The notes beneath the pieces are model-generated. The model did not search any database. It saw only the letters and a program-made list of their open reading frames with translations, and had not been told where the DNA came from. Position numbers and translations under genes: made by a program. From positions 1 through 64,000 of the forward strand of contig NZ_JADOET010000002.1 of NCBI RefSeq assembly GCF_015645385.1: a stretch of 64,000 nucleotides of DNA. Direction: 5' to 3'. Origin of the DNA: Winogradskyella marina. Lineage in GTDB: Bacteria > Bacteroidota > Bacteroidia > Flavobacteriales > Flavobacteriaceae. Shown piece after piece: positions 1 to 9,019 of the stretch. Position 1 is the first letter of the stretch, and every line of letters begins with the position of its first letter.

Positions 1-1170
1 GGTTGTGCCATCACTTACGGTTACAGTACCATTACCATTATCGGTTACCGTTACTGAGGTGCCGTCTACTCCATCTTCACCATCTGTTCCGTTAGTAACT
101 ATTACATCGTTTGTACCATCGCTTACAGTTATAGTACCATTACCATTATCGGTTACTGTTACAGAGGTTCCGTCAATACCGTCGGCACCATCTGCACCTA
201 CTAATGAACCTAAAAAGTCTTGTTCTGATCCTGAGTGCCCTGCTGCTAACCATTCTTCGTATGCTGATGTTCCATCTTGACCTGCTGGTCCTGCCGATAA
301 ACTAATAACAGTTTCATTACCATTTTCATCTCTATAGGTAATGGTACCGTCACCATTATCTTGAATTGAAGTTATTGTTTCAAGATTACCAATGTCTATT
401 ATGGTTGTGCTTCCTGCTTCATCTGTAAAAGAAAATGTACCGTCATTATTTTCAACAACAGTCGTTAGTGTTTCTAGATTCTGTACGATTTGCGTTAAAT
501 CTAATTGTGTAACTGTACCATTCTCATCGGTATAATCGATATGCGTGTTATCTGCGTTAAGTGCTAAACTCGTTATAGTTTCTAAATCACTAATATCTAT
601 TACAGTTAGATTGCCTTCTTCATCTGTAAATGTAAAAGTACCATCACTGTTAGCTACAATCGTAGTTAAGACTTCAAAATGTTTAATTACATCTTCAAGA
701 TCTATACTCGTTACCACACCATCTTCATCCGTGTATTCTAATGTGAAATCTTCTGTATTAAGCCCAAGGTATGTTAAATTTTCAAGGTCAGACATATTAA
801 TTACATGATCATCTCCATTTTCATCTGTATAGGTAAATTCATTATTTTGAATATCCCAAAACACAATATTATCTGGCAAATCATCTTCTACCATTAACTT
901 ATTCCAACGCCCTTCAAACCAATAATAATATCCAGGACTTAGCGTTGAAGAAGTATTTGTGTTATACACCAATAAGCTTTCAATATTCCCTGCTGAAATG
1001 GTTGTTTGATCGGTAACACTAGTTAGTGGCAATTGCGGTATTAAGATCCCACGATTTCCAGATACAATTTCTAATTGAGTGGATGGATTAGGCATATCGG
1101 TACCAATACCTACTTGCGAATAAATAAGATTACTTGTAATTAAAATAAGTAGTAATAATAGTTTTTTCAT
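1..1170 (-). CDS. Secreted repetitive surface protein, collagen-like (3' part outside window)
   Basis: The gene starts at the ATG complementary to 1168-1170 and is still open at base 1, so its C-terminus lies outside the window. The first 390 residues show a signal peptide (MKKLLLLLILITSNLIYSQ), then a VGIGT...STQLEIVSGNRGILIPQ head that is common at the start of flavobacterial surface proteins. From about residue 110 there are repeats of roughly 40 residues with the pattern 'DENG/DEAG..T.IDLxxL..ETLT..': each pairs a TFTFTDE strand with an LETITS segment. Near residue 285 a collagen-like GPAGQDGTSAYEEWLAAG segment appears, followed by GADGADGIDG and at least two copies of a 36-residue unit containing TSVTVTDNGNGT. 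It probably forms an extended cell-surface filament or adhesin; its partner is unknown. Repeat pattern is seen directly; the adhesin role is inference. Confidence 0.8.
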   Translation of the reverse strand, partial: MKKLLLLLILITSNLIYSQVGIGTDMPNPSTQLEIVSGNRGILIPQLPLTSVTDQTTISAGNIESLLVYNTNTSSTLSPGYYYWFEGRWNKLMVEDDLPDNIVFWDIQNNEFTYTDENGDDHVINMSDLENLTYLGLNTEDFTLEYTDEDGVVTSIDLEDVIKHFEVLTTIVANSDGTFTFTDEEGNLTVIDISDLETITSLALNADNTHIDYTDENGTVTQLDLTQIVQNLETLTTVVENNDGTFSFTDEAGSTTIIDIGNLETITSIQDNGDGTITYRDENGNETVISLSAGPAGQDGTSAYEEWLAAGHSGSEQDFLGSLVGADGADGIDGTSVTVTDNGNGTITVSDGTNDVIVTNGTDGEDGVDGTSVTVTDNGNGTVTVSDGTT

Positions 1171-1545
1171 GAATTCTGATTGTTTTGCCTTAAGGCTTAA
1201 ATACTTCTATTTTTAAAATGAGAGTTATACTGTTTAGGTTAAAAAATTGAAAACAAATGATAAAAAACGAAACAGTATATTAGAGGGATACGCATTAATT
1301 ATGCAAAATTAGATTATCAATGAAGGTTATACGAATTGTACAATAGCCATTTACCGTAAAACAGATAGTGTGCAAACAATTGATTTTGTTACAGTTACAT
1401 ATTTGTTCAGGAAAATGATGTATTGCACTCTAATTTTGAAGGCAATTCATAAAAATAATGAGGATACAGGTAAATTATTTTAACTATGAAGAATATACTC
1501 CTATTGAGAAAGGAGCATTATACACCTGACAGTATGGAAGAAAAA
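1171..1545. other. Intergenic region, no gene found
   Basis: These 375 bases separate the surface protein from the upstream AraC-type gene on the same strand. The only short open frame, on the plus strand from about 1486, runs into the 3' end of the regulator and has no protein-like composition. I see no clear terminator or promoter. The region presumably carries the surface-protein promoter. Confidence 0.4.
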
Positions 1546-3036
1546 TTAGTCCGTATTAGCTTTTAAGTCTTCAATGAATTTTGAAGGACAAAGCCCTGTA
1601 ATATTCTTAAAACTAGCAGAAAATTTACTGTGCGAAGAAAAACCAGACTCTTCAGCTAGATAACTTATCTTATAATTTAAGTACTCGGGATTGGTTTTTA
1701 ACTTTTCGACAATATACTTAATACGCAATTCATTGATATAACTATTGTAATCCGTATGTTTCTCAAATTTAAGTATCGCTCTCAAATATTTAGCATTAGT
1801 ATTTAACTCACCGACTAAAGTTGATAATGACATATTTTTATCTAAAAACTGATTTGATGCTTCAAAGACTTCTAATTTTTTTAGAAGTTCTTTTTTTGTT
1901 TTTTTAGACAAAAGAACTTCTGCAGAGTTATCATTACCGTCAGCAGTATTAATCTTAAGGCTGTGAAATATGTTTTTTCTATTATGATATACACCAAGAA
2001 TTAATAGTAAACATAACCCTCCAATAATAACATAAAACTTAATATTAGAAGTCACCTGTTTAGGCTCTCCTTTTAGCATATTATAAGCACTATTTATCAT
2101 GTGCTTTTTTTTAAGCGTGTTTTCAGTTAAAACAGCATCATATTTTGCATTGTAATAAACAACACTATCTAAGTTTTGTTTTTGTTTATAATAATCACCT
2201 AAATCCTTATATATTTTCTCTTTTAAAGACCCATGATTGCTTTTTTCAGAAATAACTAAGGCTTTATTGAGAAAGACACCAGCACTGTCTATGGCCTTAG
2301 ATTGTAGAAATGCAAAACCTAACCTTCTATAAATTAAAGCTGCCCATAAAGAGCTCCCAGCGTCTGCTTTATTTATTAGCATGTTAGCTCTAGACAAATG
2401 CATCATTTCTTTTTCTACTTCTCCAAGTTGGTTATAGGAGCGTGCAATCATTTCTTCTACATTAGCTAAAGTGAAGTGTTTGAGTTGGATATTGTCTTCT
2501 TTTTGATAAGCATGGGTCGCCAACTTAAGATGTTCAATTGCTTTTTTATAATTTTCATCAACCAAATCGTATTCTGCCATTTCCTGATAACCCAAAGCCC
2601 TGTACTTTATGACTTGTTCTTTATCTGACATTTGCTCACTGGCCTCTATGCCTTTATTTAGGAATTTTTTTCCCTTATCTAAAAAACCAATTAGTCGATA
2701 TTGGGTTGATAAAAACCCATATATTCTAGATTTAAAATTATAATCTTTTTCAGCTATAGCAATTTCAAGCGCTTGTTGTGCATACATAATAGCTTCACCT
2801 CGTTTCTCTTGTTTCGCTAAAATATCTGCAGTAAGCATAAGCGATTTTAACTTTTGCTTTACATTTTTAGAATTAATGAATAAAGAATCCGACAAATGCA
2901 GCGCTTTAATCGGATTGGAAGAAGAAATATTTATGGCAATGTCATAAAATATAGAATCAAATGCCTTAGATGACGTTTCTTTTTGAGAAAAAAGAACTAA
3001 AGGAACTAAACACAGGAAAAAGAACCGTTTTTTCAT
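1546..3036 (-). CDS. Membrane-bound TPR / AraC-family transcriptional regulator
   Basis: A 496-residue one-component regulator. It has an N-terminal signal or anchor (KKRFFFLCLVPLVLFS), then a TPR-like helical region (about residues 25-325) with repeated A..Y/L..A helices, one transmembrane segment near residues 330-348 (FYVIIGGLCLLLILGVY), a linker, and a C-terminal AraC-type double helix-turn-helix (about 385-490) with the signature SGFSSHSKFSASFKNITGLCPSKF. In the known family the TPR domain faces the periplasm and the DNA-binding domain the cytosol. It lies directly upstream of the repetitive surface protein on the same strand and could control it, but this is inference from position only. 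An equivalent design with a LuxR-type output occurs at 17651-18856. Confidence 0.85.
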   Translation of the reverse strand: MKKRFFFLCLVPLVLFSQKETSSKAFDSIFYDIAINISSSNPIKALHLSDSLFINSKNVKQKLKSLMLTADILAKQEKRGEAIMYAQQALEIAIAEKDYNFKSRIYGFLSTQYRLIGFLDKGKKFLNKGIEASEQMSDKEQVIKYRALGYQEMAEYDLVDENYKKAIEHLKLATHAYQKEDNIQLKHFTLANVEEMIARSYNQLGEVEKEMMHLSRANMLINKADAGSSLWAALIYRRLGFAFLQSKAIDSAGVFLNKALVISEKSNHGSLKEKIYKDLGDYYKQKQNLDSVVYYNAKYDAVLTENTLKKKHMINSAYNMLKGEPKQVTSNIKFYVIIGGLCLLLILGVYHNRKNIFHSLKINTADGNDNSAEVLLSKKTKKELLKKLEVFEASNQFLDKNMSLSTLVGELNTNAKYLRAILKFEKHTDYNSYINELRIKYIVEKLKTNPEYLNYKISYLAEESGFSSHSKFSASFKNITGLCPSKFIEDLKANTD

Positions 3037-3387
3037 TAGTGATTATTTGAAAATCTAAAATTTTCAGCAAATGTAAAACAAAATCAGGTTTAATTAAAGG
3101 TTTTCCTACAAACAATACTGTATGCTTACTCCAGAACAAACTGCTGTAAATCAGCACTATTTAAGACTTATTCATAAGACTGTCTAGAGTTACACCTGAC
3201 TATAAATTCAATTATAGAAAACAACTTTCAATAATTTGAGTTATCATTCTAGCAAGAACCCTATAAACCACAAAAAAGCCACTACTTTCGCAATAGTTTT
3301 GTTTGCTTTAGTTTTTCTTGTTTATTCTTAGAGAAAAGCATCCTCCTCCATTTAAAAAATCACTATTACCTGAATGTAACACTAAAA
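3037..3387. other. Intergenic region with a degenerate terminator-like hairpin
   Basis: 351 bases between the end of dsbD and the start of the TPR-AraC gene, both on the minus strand. The stretch 3262-3307 closely resembles the sequence 3' of tRNA-Asn (21183-21227): both contain CACAAAAAAGCCACTA and end in GTTTGCT. Here one arm of the hairpin has lost its pairing, so as a minus-strand terminator for dsbD it would be weak. No gene is seen. Confidence 0.4.
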
Positions 3388-5379
3388 CTATTCAACGGTT
3401 GAACTTTTATAATTTTTTAATCCTGCTTGCATCCATTCAAAATAGTCATCGGCATTTGGAGTGTAGCCTACCGGGTTTACAAGATTTTCCTCATCGTGAT
3501 CCATCAGCACATAGAAAGGCTGGGTGTTGGCTTTATATTTTATGGTTTGCATCTCACTCCATTTCTGCCCAATGTATTTAAGCTGCTTTCCTGGGCGCAA
3601 CTGAGACTCCACGATATCGCCTTCTTCCAACTTCCGTTTATCGTCGACATATAATGAAATCAGCACGACCTCATTCTTCAAGACGCTCAAAATCTTAGCC
3701 TTTGGCCAAACGTTCTGTTCCATTTTTCTACAATTCACGCACGCCCAACCTGTAAAATCAATCATCACTGGCTTATCCACTTTTTTGGCATAGGCCAAGC
3801 CCAGGTCATAGTCGTTGAACGCCATGATATCGTGCGGTGCTAAAAGGTGAGCTCCTTCTGGAAGCTCCTCATGGTTTGCAGCGGAACCTGCCGCTACTTT
3901 AGAATAACCAACACCATAAGGTGATTCGCTATACTCCAATGGTGGTGGAAACGCACTGATTAAGTTCAGCGGCGCTCCCCATAATCCTGGAATCATGTAA
4001 ATGGTAAAAGACGTCACTAGCAATGCCATCATCAAACGTCCCACCGAAATATGAGCGAGAGGCGAATCATGCGGTAATTTGATCTTCCCAAAGAGGTACA
4101 ATGCCAAAGCCCCAAATATAGCAATCCAGATGGCTATGAACACTTCTCTTTCAAGGATATGTAGTTGCAGTACTAAATCTGCCTGTGATAAAAATTTAAA
4201 GGCTAGTGCTAGTTCTAAAAACCCTAGGACGACTTTGACCGTGTTCAGCCAGCCTCCAGATTTTGGTAACGAATTCAACCAACCCGGAAATGCTGCAAAC
4301 AAAGCAAAGGGCAGTGCAATGGCCAATGAAAACCCGAACATGCCTACAATAGGTGCCATCCCTCCTTTTGAGGCGGCTTCAACCAATAAAGTTCCAACGA
4401 TTGGTCCTGTACATGAAAACGAAACGATAGCAAGGGCAAGGGCCATAAAGAAAATGCCAACAAGTCCACCTCTATCAGCTTGCTTGTCCACTTTATTAGC
4501 CCATGAATTGGGTAGCATGATCTCAAAGGCACCCAAAAAGGATACTGCAAATACCACTAACAATAAAAAGAAGATGACATTAAACCATACGTTGGTGGCC
4601 AATGCGTTGAGCGCATCTGCCCCAAAAATAGCGGTTACACCTGTGCCCAACAGCACATAAATAACTATAATGGCTAATCCATAGATAATGGCATTCTTAA
4701 TCCCTGCCGCCTTAGACTTGCTCTGTTTCGTAAAAAAGCTAACGGTCATCGGAATCATAGGGAAGACGCAAGGAGTCAATAACGCTGCAAACCCTGATAG
4801 AAAAGCCAAAATAAATATAGCCCAAAGCCCTTTGTCCGATTCTTCCTCGCCTTGTGGTGTGTAAGTGTTATCAAGGGTGGTCTCAGAAAAATCAAGATCG
4901 CTATTAGCGTCTTCCTTATCTGCGCCCTCTGTGTTCTGGATGTTAAAATTAAAATCAATGTATGTTGGCGGTAGGCAGCGTTGGTCATCACAGACCATAA
5001 ACTCTACTTCACCTTTTACCATTGACAGTTCAGCATTTAAAACTTTGATACGTTGTCTAAATTGAGCCTTGTCCTCAAAGAATTTGATCATCATGTTGAA
5101 GACAGGATCATCGACGGTATGCCCTTCGCCTTCCAAGGTCTTGCCGACTAATTCAAAAGCTTCTGATTTGGCGAATGTAAAGGTAGTGGGTATTGGTCCG
5201 TCCTCAGGAACCACTTGCGAATAGAGGTGCCAACCACGGTCTATGGTCGCGGTCATAATCAGGTCGTATTCTGTATCTGAAATTTTCTCAATAGTGGTGA
5301 ACCATTTTACGGGCTCCAATACTTGGGAATAGACAGTGACAGATAAAGTCAATGTTAATAATGTAAGTATATATTTCAT
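3388..5379 (-). CDS. dsbD: Thiol:disulfide interchange protein DsbD
   Basis: Moves reducing power from cytosolic thioredoxin across the inner membrane to periplasmic substrates. The 663-residue protein has a signal peptide ([19 protein letters not shown]), an N-terminal periplasmic DsbD domain (about 20-165) with a CDDQRC cysteine pair, an eight-helix transmembrane domain (about 185-480) carrying the two paired cysteines in [10 protein letters not shown] and SCTGPIVG, and a C-terminal thioredoxin domain (about 530-655) with the redox motif [13 protein letters not shown]. All three modules and all cysteine pairs are present, so it should be functional. It stands alone, separated by a terminator from the Sus-like locus upstream, although that locus also encodes a thioredoxin-fold lipoprotein that DsbD might reduce. 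Confidence 0.95.
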   Translation of the reverse strand: MKYILTLLTLTLSVTVYSQVLEPVKWFTTIEKISDTEYDLIMTATIDRGWHLYSQVVPEDGPIPTTFTFAKSEAFELVGKTLEGEGHTVDDPVFNMMIKFFEDKAQFRQRIKVLNAELSMVKGEVEFMVCDDQRCLPPTYIDFNFNIQNTEGADKEDANSDLDFSETTLDNTYTPQGEEESDKGLWAIFILAFLSGFAALLTPCVFPMIPMTVSFFTKQSKSKAAGIKNAIIYGLAIIVIYVLLGTGVTAIFGADALNALATNVWFNVIFFLLLVVFAVSFLGAFEIMLPNSWANKVDKQADRGGLVGIFFMALALAIVSFSCTGPIVGTLLVEAASKGGMAPIVGMFGFSLAIALPFALFAAFPGWLNSLPKSGGWLNTVKVVLGFLELALAFKFLSQADLVLQLHILEREVFIAIWIAIFGALALYLFGKIKLPHDSPLAHISVGRLMMALLVTSFTIYMIPGLWGAPLNLISAFPPPLEYSESPYGVGYSKVAAGSAANHEELPEGAHLLAPHDIMAFNDYDLGLAYAKKVDKPVMIDFTGWACVNCRKMEQNVWPKAKILSVLKNEVVLISLYVDDKRKLEEGDIVESQLRPGKQLKYIGQKWSEMQTIKYKANTQPFYVLMDHDEENLVNPVGYTPNADDYFEWMQAGLKNYKSSTVE

Positions 5380-5449
5380 TGGGTTATGTTTGAATTTAAT
5401 CTAATGAACAAATAGATAAAAGGAAATAGTTGAAATAAAAGTTGATGTT

Positions 5450-5486
5450 AAAAAAAATCACCTCAAAATAAAACTGAGGTGATTTT
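5450..5486 (-). terminator. Rho-independent terminator of the Sus-like locus
   Basis: On the minus strand an 11-bp stem AAATCACCTCA / TGAGGTGATTT with a 9-base loop is followed by a run of T (plus-strand A run at 5450-5457). It lies just past the stop of the EreA/TIKI-like gene and marks the end of the operon that begins with the sigma factor or SusC. Confidence 0.85.
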
Positions 5487-5520
5487 GAAATTAACTCAAA
5501 TAATAATTAAAAAAAACAAA

Positions 5521-6606
5521 CTATATTTTTATTGCAGGCTGATTTTTGGCTACTAGAATATAATCCATATAAATGGATAAAGCCTCTAACTGGTTGGTTA
5601 ATTCGATAATTGTGAAGTCACTATTCATCTGATCTTTTAGGATAGAATAAAAATCTTTCCAGGGTGTTTTGTTTTGGACTTCATTTAGAATAATTTCCTC
5701 TTCATAATTATCTCCCCATTGTCCTGAATCCTCATGCAAAATAACTCCCGATATTAAATTTAAAGAAGTCTCTTCTTTTAATAGTTTTGCCATTCTGGGA
5801 TTGTCGTCGTATAACGGTTTATAATATAAATGATCTCTTCCTACAAGCATTAAAAAATTCCTTTCTTCCGAACTGTTTAGGTACTGAACAATATTCTGTT
5901 TTATGTCTTCTTCCCTTGTTCCACCATAACCTTCAGCTCGATTTAACATGAGTTGACTCAACACTTCACCATCCTCCTTTTTAAGCAGTCCAAATAACTC
6001 CGTTTTTTGTTTTTTCAGTAACTCCTTTGTGCTTTTCACAAAAGCTTTACCTTCTTCAGATGGATGGCCTATGGTATATGTTTTAAAAAAACTTTGATCT
6101 TTTATTACAGACAATAATGAATCAATTGACTTTGGCAACCCTTTTTCTTTATGTGGTTTTAAAATATTGTACAAACTATAACCGAAGGTCCGTGTTCTAT
6201 CAAAATCAACTCCAACGACTTTCAGAGGCACTTCCTTTGTGGAATTAAAGGCGTATATCTCTTTCCATGCTTCCTTCCATGATGTATAAAATCCGCCATA
6301 AATTGTATATGCTAAATATTTTTCATCTCCTGATTCTAAATATTTATTATAAAAATAGGCTTCGGCAGGTCCGAATTCAATAAACAACGTTCTCAAACCT
6401 TTGTTTTCATACAGCGATTTGATTAGCTCGGGGTAAATGGTTGAAGCTACAGAAGAAGAGTGATTTTCTCCTAACAACAATAAATTTTTACCTTTCTCAT
6501 TTTTGAAAAATGAATCAAAATAGTGTTGATTCTCAATTGTAACTTGACCAACTACTAAACTGGTTGACAAGATGAAAATGAATCCTATAAAAAGTCTTAA
6601 ATACAT
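5521..6606 (-). CDS. Erythromycin-esterase/TIKI-superfamily-like secreted protein
   Basis: A 361-residue exported protein of the EreA/ChaN/TraB (TIKI) fold. Motifs that suggest this are LLLLGENHSSSVAS near the mature N-terminus, LFIEFGPAEAYFYNKYLESGD (the usual E and the 'NRYL.TG' region of EreA-like proteins), and a late GRDHLYY histidine. I chose the ATG at 6604-6606 because it begins directly with the signal peptide (YLRLFIGFIFILSTSLVVGQ); a start 30 bases upstream would overlap the preceding gene. It is the last gene of the Sus-like operon, 10 bases after the TlpA-type gene and before the terminator. The substrate is unknown and macrolide resistance should not be assumed: flavobacterial members of this fold are diverse. 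Confidence 0.7.
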   Translation of the reverse strand: MYLRLFIGFIFILSTSLVVGQVTIENQHYFDSFFKNEKGKNLLLLGENHSSSVASTIYPELIKSLYENKGLRTLFIEFGPAEAYFYNKYLESGDEKYLAYTIYGGFYTSWKEAWKEIYAFNSTKEVPLKVVGVDFDRTRTFGYSLYNILKPHKEKGLPKSIDSLLSVIKDQSFFKTYTIGHPSEEGKAFVKSTKELLKKQKTELFGLLKKEDGEVLSQLMLNRAEGYGGTREEDIKQNIVQYLNSSEERNFLMLVGRDHLYYKPLYDDNPRMAKLLKEETSLNLISGVILHEDSGQWGDNYEEEIILNEVQNKTPWKDFYSILKDQMNSDFTIIELTNQLEALSIYMDYILVAKNQPAIKI

Positions 6607-6616
6607 CGCAATAGGG

Positions 6617-8113
6617 TTAAAGTTGGTGTTTGTCAAACAATTTTAAAAGCATAGGATCTGATGGAAATGGTGCCGTGGCATCAATAACTTTTCCTTCAGG
6701 ATCTAAAAAAATAAATCTCGGAATCATTTTTATATTATAGGTTTCTGAAAGTATATCGTGTGTTTCCTTACTGGCAATTAATTGATGACCAGTAAGAGAT
6801 TTTTCTTTAACAAAATTCAACCATTTCTCATGATCTTTTGCCTTGTCAAAAGATATACTAACAAATTGTATATTCTTACCATGATATTGCTTTTCAACCT
6901 TTTGAAGACTCGGAATTTCCTTAATACAAGGACCACACCAAGTTGCCCATAAATCAATATAAGTATACTTACCTCTAAAATCTGATAAAGAAACACTTTC
7001 TCCTTTAGTATTTTCAAATTTAACATCAGGTGCCTCACTTCCTTCGAGCATACCTTCTAAATGTGTGAATTTTTCCCGAACTACCTTTGCCATTTCTGGA
7101 TAGGGCGAAGAAGCGTCAAAAGCATTGTAAAGTCTATTTGAAAAATCACTAGATAAAGAATAAGCCATATACTCATACCTTACCTTTTCTGGAAGTTCAT
7201 TTTCTAACCAATCATAAAACTCTTCAGGTTCGGATTCCTTCTCTATATATAGGTCATACTTTTTCTTCAAAAACGCTTTAAGAGAATAAAAGTATCCAAT
7301 GCCATTTTCACTAATACTGTAGTCTAAATTCACATCTTTTAAAAAGTCAAAATAATCTTCTGGCAAATCAGGTTCCTTATTATTGTTGTAACTCGAGTTT
7401 ATACTTGGATAATTGATTTTAGAACTAATTAATGTTGCATAGTTATTGATTTCATAAAACCTTATTAATTCTTCACTGAGATTATATTTGGATTTATAAT
7501 CATTGAGAAAATCCATTTTTTCATTATATAGCCTCTCTGCATTTTGTTTAAAATCATTTGGTTCTCTTTGACTAACATCATACCAATTTTTGAGATATTT
7601 ATGTTTATAATCGTTAAATGTTTCTTCTTCTGCAATTGCAAATAGAATATCATCTGTGGAGTCTCCTGTAATATTTAAGGTCTCTTTTATATCATCAGCA
7701 TCCACAGCCACATTCATACTATCACCTTGTTTTAAATAGAGATACAACATCTTAGAATCAAAAGTTCCTGTTTTAACAATAGAGTCTTTTCCGTCTTTAG
7801 TAGTGAAACTAAATTCTTCAGTTATAGGTGTTCTTCCAAAAGAAAACCAACCTTTGAGGGGTTCTTTTGACTCCAACCTCATTTTAAACTTCCCTACACT
7901 ATCAAACTCAACAGGATGTTGCGTTAAATTTTGTAAAAAATCATAGGCATAATATGAAAAATTCAAAGTTGTGTCCTTTACGTTTTCAACCTGTCCGGTT
8001 ACAACTATTGCGTTAGATTTTATTGCTTTTTTCTCCTTCTTTTCACAAGACACGATTAATATCAATGTTAACACAAGAAAAAATAAGTTGTTTTTCATTT
8101 TTAAATTATTCAT
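6617..8113 (-). CDS. TlpA-family thioredoxin-like lipoprotein
   Basis: A 498-residue lipoprotein: signal peptide with lipobox (LILIVSC, lipidated Cys), an N-terminal beta-rich domain like those of TlpA/ResA paralogues in Bacteroidota (about 35-150, with 'VTGQVENVKDTTLNFSYY'), a helical middle region, and a C-terminal TlpA/AhpC-type thioredoxin domain (about 360-498) with the active site WATWCGPCIKEIP. It probably acts as a periplasmic disulfide reductase. An internal ATG at 8096-8098 would start closer to the signal peptide and is equally likely. It sits between the metallohydrolase-like lipoprotein (3 bases upstream) and the EreA-like gene, and such TlpA proteins commonly accompany SusC/SusD pairs of this kind. 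Confidence 0.85.
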   Translation of the reverse strand: MNNLKMKNNLFFLVLTLILIVSCEKKEKKAIKSNAIVVTGQVENVKDTTLNFSYYAYDFLQNLTQHPVEFDSVGKFKMRLESKEPLKGWFSFGRTPITEEFSFTTKDGKDSIVKTGTFDSKMLYLYLKQGDSMNVAVDADDIKETLNITGDSTDDILFAIAEEETFNDYKHKYLKNWYDVSQREPNDFKQNAERLYNEKMDFLNDYKSKYNLSEELIRFYEINNYATLISSKINYPSINSSYNNNKEPDLPEDYFDFLKDVNLDYSISENGIGYFYSLKAFLKKKYDLYIEKESEPEEFYDWLENELPEKVRYEYMAYSLSSDFSNRLYNAFDASSPYPEMAKVVREKFTHLEGMLEGSEAPDVKFENTKGESVSLSDFRGKYTYIDLWATWCGPCIKEIPSLQKVEKQYHGKNIQFVSISFDKAKDHEKWLNFVKEKSLTGHQLIASKETHDILSETYNIKMIPRFIFLDPEGKVIDATAPFPSDPMLLKLFDKHQL

Positions 8114-8116
8114 AAA

Positions 8117-9007
8117 TTAGTTGTTTTCAGGATTATAAGGGCTCTCCTCCCAATTTGCATTAACAATATCCAAATCAACACCTTCTTGTCTAAACATCGC
8201 ATCTACGAGATCGTATTTTTGTCTTACCATTGGATAAAGATTAAAGATGCTATCTTTCGTACTATTTGGGGTTGTTGCGGCCCATGCTGCAAATAGGTCA
8301 AAATCTTGTTGGTGTGATTTGATTAGGTTTTGGTTATCCGTTAAAAACCCTTTTTCATAGGCTGAATCTAAAGAGTTGACTTGCCAATAATAAACAGCTG
8401 CATCCGTCTTTATATCTACAAATGGTTGATAAAAGGAATTGGTGTTTGTTGCATCATTACGGAATATGTTAGAAAGCCCATAGTAGAACGTTTGTTTAAG
8501 TTTTGTGCTATCCATTTCTTCATTTTTTAAGCCTCCAACGGTCAAATCTCCATTGGAATTATACCAAAGCTTTGATATGTATTCATAGCTATTATAAGAA
8601 CTAGTTCCTACAATTAAATCATTTTCAAATAAATAGAAATTTCGTGGTACGAGGTTTCTGTTGTCAAGGGGAAGTTCATTTATAAATTCATCTTCAATCA
8701 TATTGATATAGATTATTGCAGCAGTGGTATCAGCAGGCAATCTTTCTGCTGAAATATTCAGACCTTCTTCTGAAACTAAATCTTCATACATCCTAGGGTT
8801 TGTAATATCGGTATACACCACAATACCAAAATCATCGTATAAGCTTAAAATTCTATCATTTAATGGACTTCCTGAAACAAGATTTGCAGGCAACTCATTT
8901 GGAGCTACATAGTCTGCTTCAAGAGGCCCTTCTTTGCTGCACGCAACGATACACGCCACTACGACGACGAGTAGAGATAAACGAGTAATATTTGTAATAT
9001 TTTTCAT
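8117..9007 (-). CDS. SusCD-associated lipoprotein, degenerate zinc-metallohydrolase family
   Basis: A 296-residue lipoprotein with lipobox VACIVAC (Cys23). Size, lipoprotein signal, gene order after SusD and the general sequence layout match the Bacteroidota family of substrate-import-associated zinc metallohydrolase lipoproteins (putative zinc-binding metallopeptidases). In that family an HExxH helix sits in the middle of the protein. Here the matching helix, around residues 174-182, reads FYYGLSNIF: Tyr, Gly and Asn stand where His, Glu and His are expected. No other HExxH is present. If the family assignment is right, the protein has lost zinc catalysis and may only bind the substrate at the cell surface. 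The assignment rests on recollection of the family and on context, not on a search. Confidence 0.6.
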   Translation of the reverse strand: MKNITNITRLSLLVVVVACIVACSKEGPLEADYVAPNELPANLVSGSPLNDRILSLYDDFGIVVYTDITNPRMYEDLVSEEGLNISAERLPADTTAAIIYINMIEDEFINELPLDNRNLVPRNFYLFENDLIVGTSSYNSYEYISKLWYNSNGDLTVGGLKNEEMDSTKLKQTFYYGLSNIFRNDATNTNSFYQPFVDIKTDAAVYYWQVNSLDSAYEKGFLTDNQNLIKSHQQDFDLFAAWAATTPNSTKDSIFNLYPMVRQKYDLVDAMFRQEGVDLDIVNANWEESPYNPENN

Positions 9008-9019
9008 AATGAATATATT

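Noticed and set aside
5..808. Two plus-strand open frames in the first kilobase
   Set aside because: They are the complement of the repetitive surface-protein gene, low in complexity and without start context.
1486..1566. 26-codon open frame with ATG on the plus strand
   Set aside because: It overlaps the 3' end of the TPR-AraC gene in antisense and has no promoter or homologous feature.
4079..4660. 193-codon open frame on the plus strand opposite dsbD
   Set aside because: It is antisense to the membrane domain of an intact dsbD; the residue pattern (many Ala, Thr, Asn, Pro) is what the complement of hydrophobic codons produces.
5521..6606. Macrolide-resistance esterase
   Set aside because: Only the general EreA/TIKI fold is supported; the neighbourhood is a nutrient-uptake operon and no resistance gene context is present.
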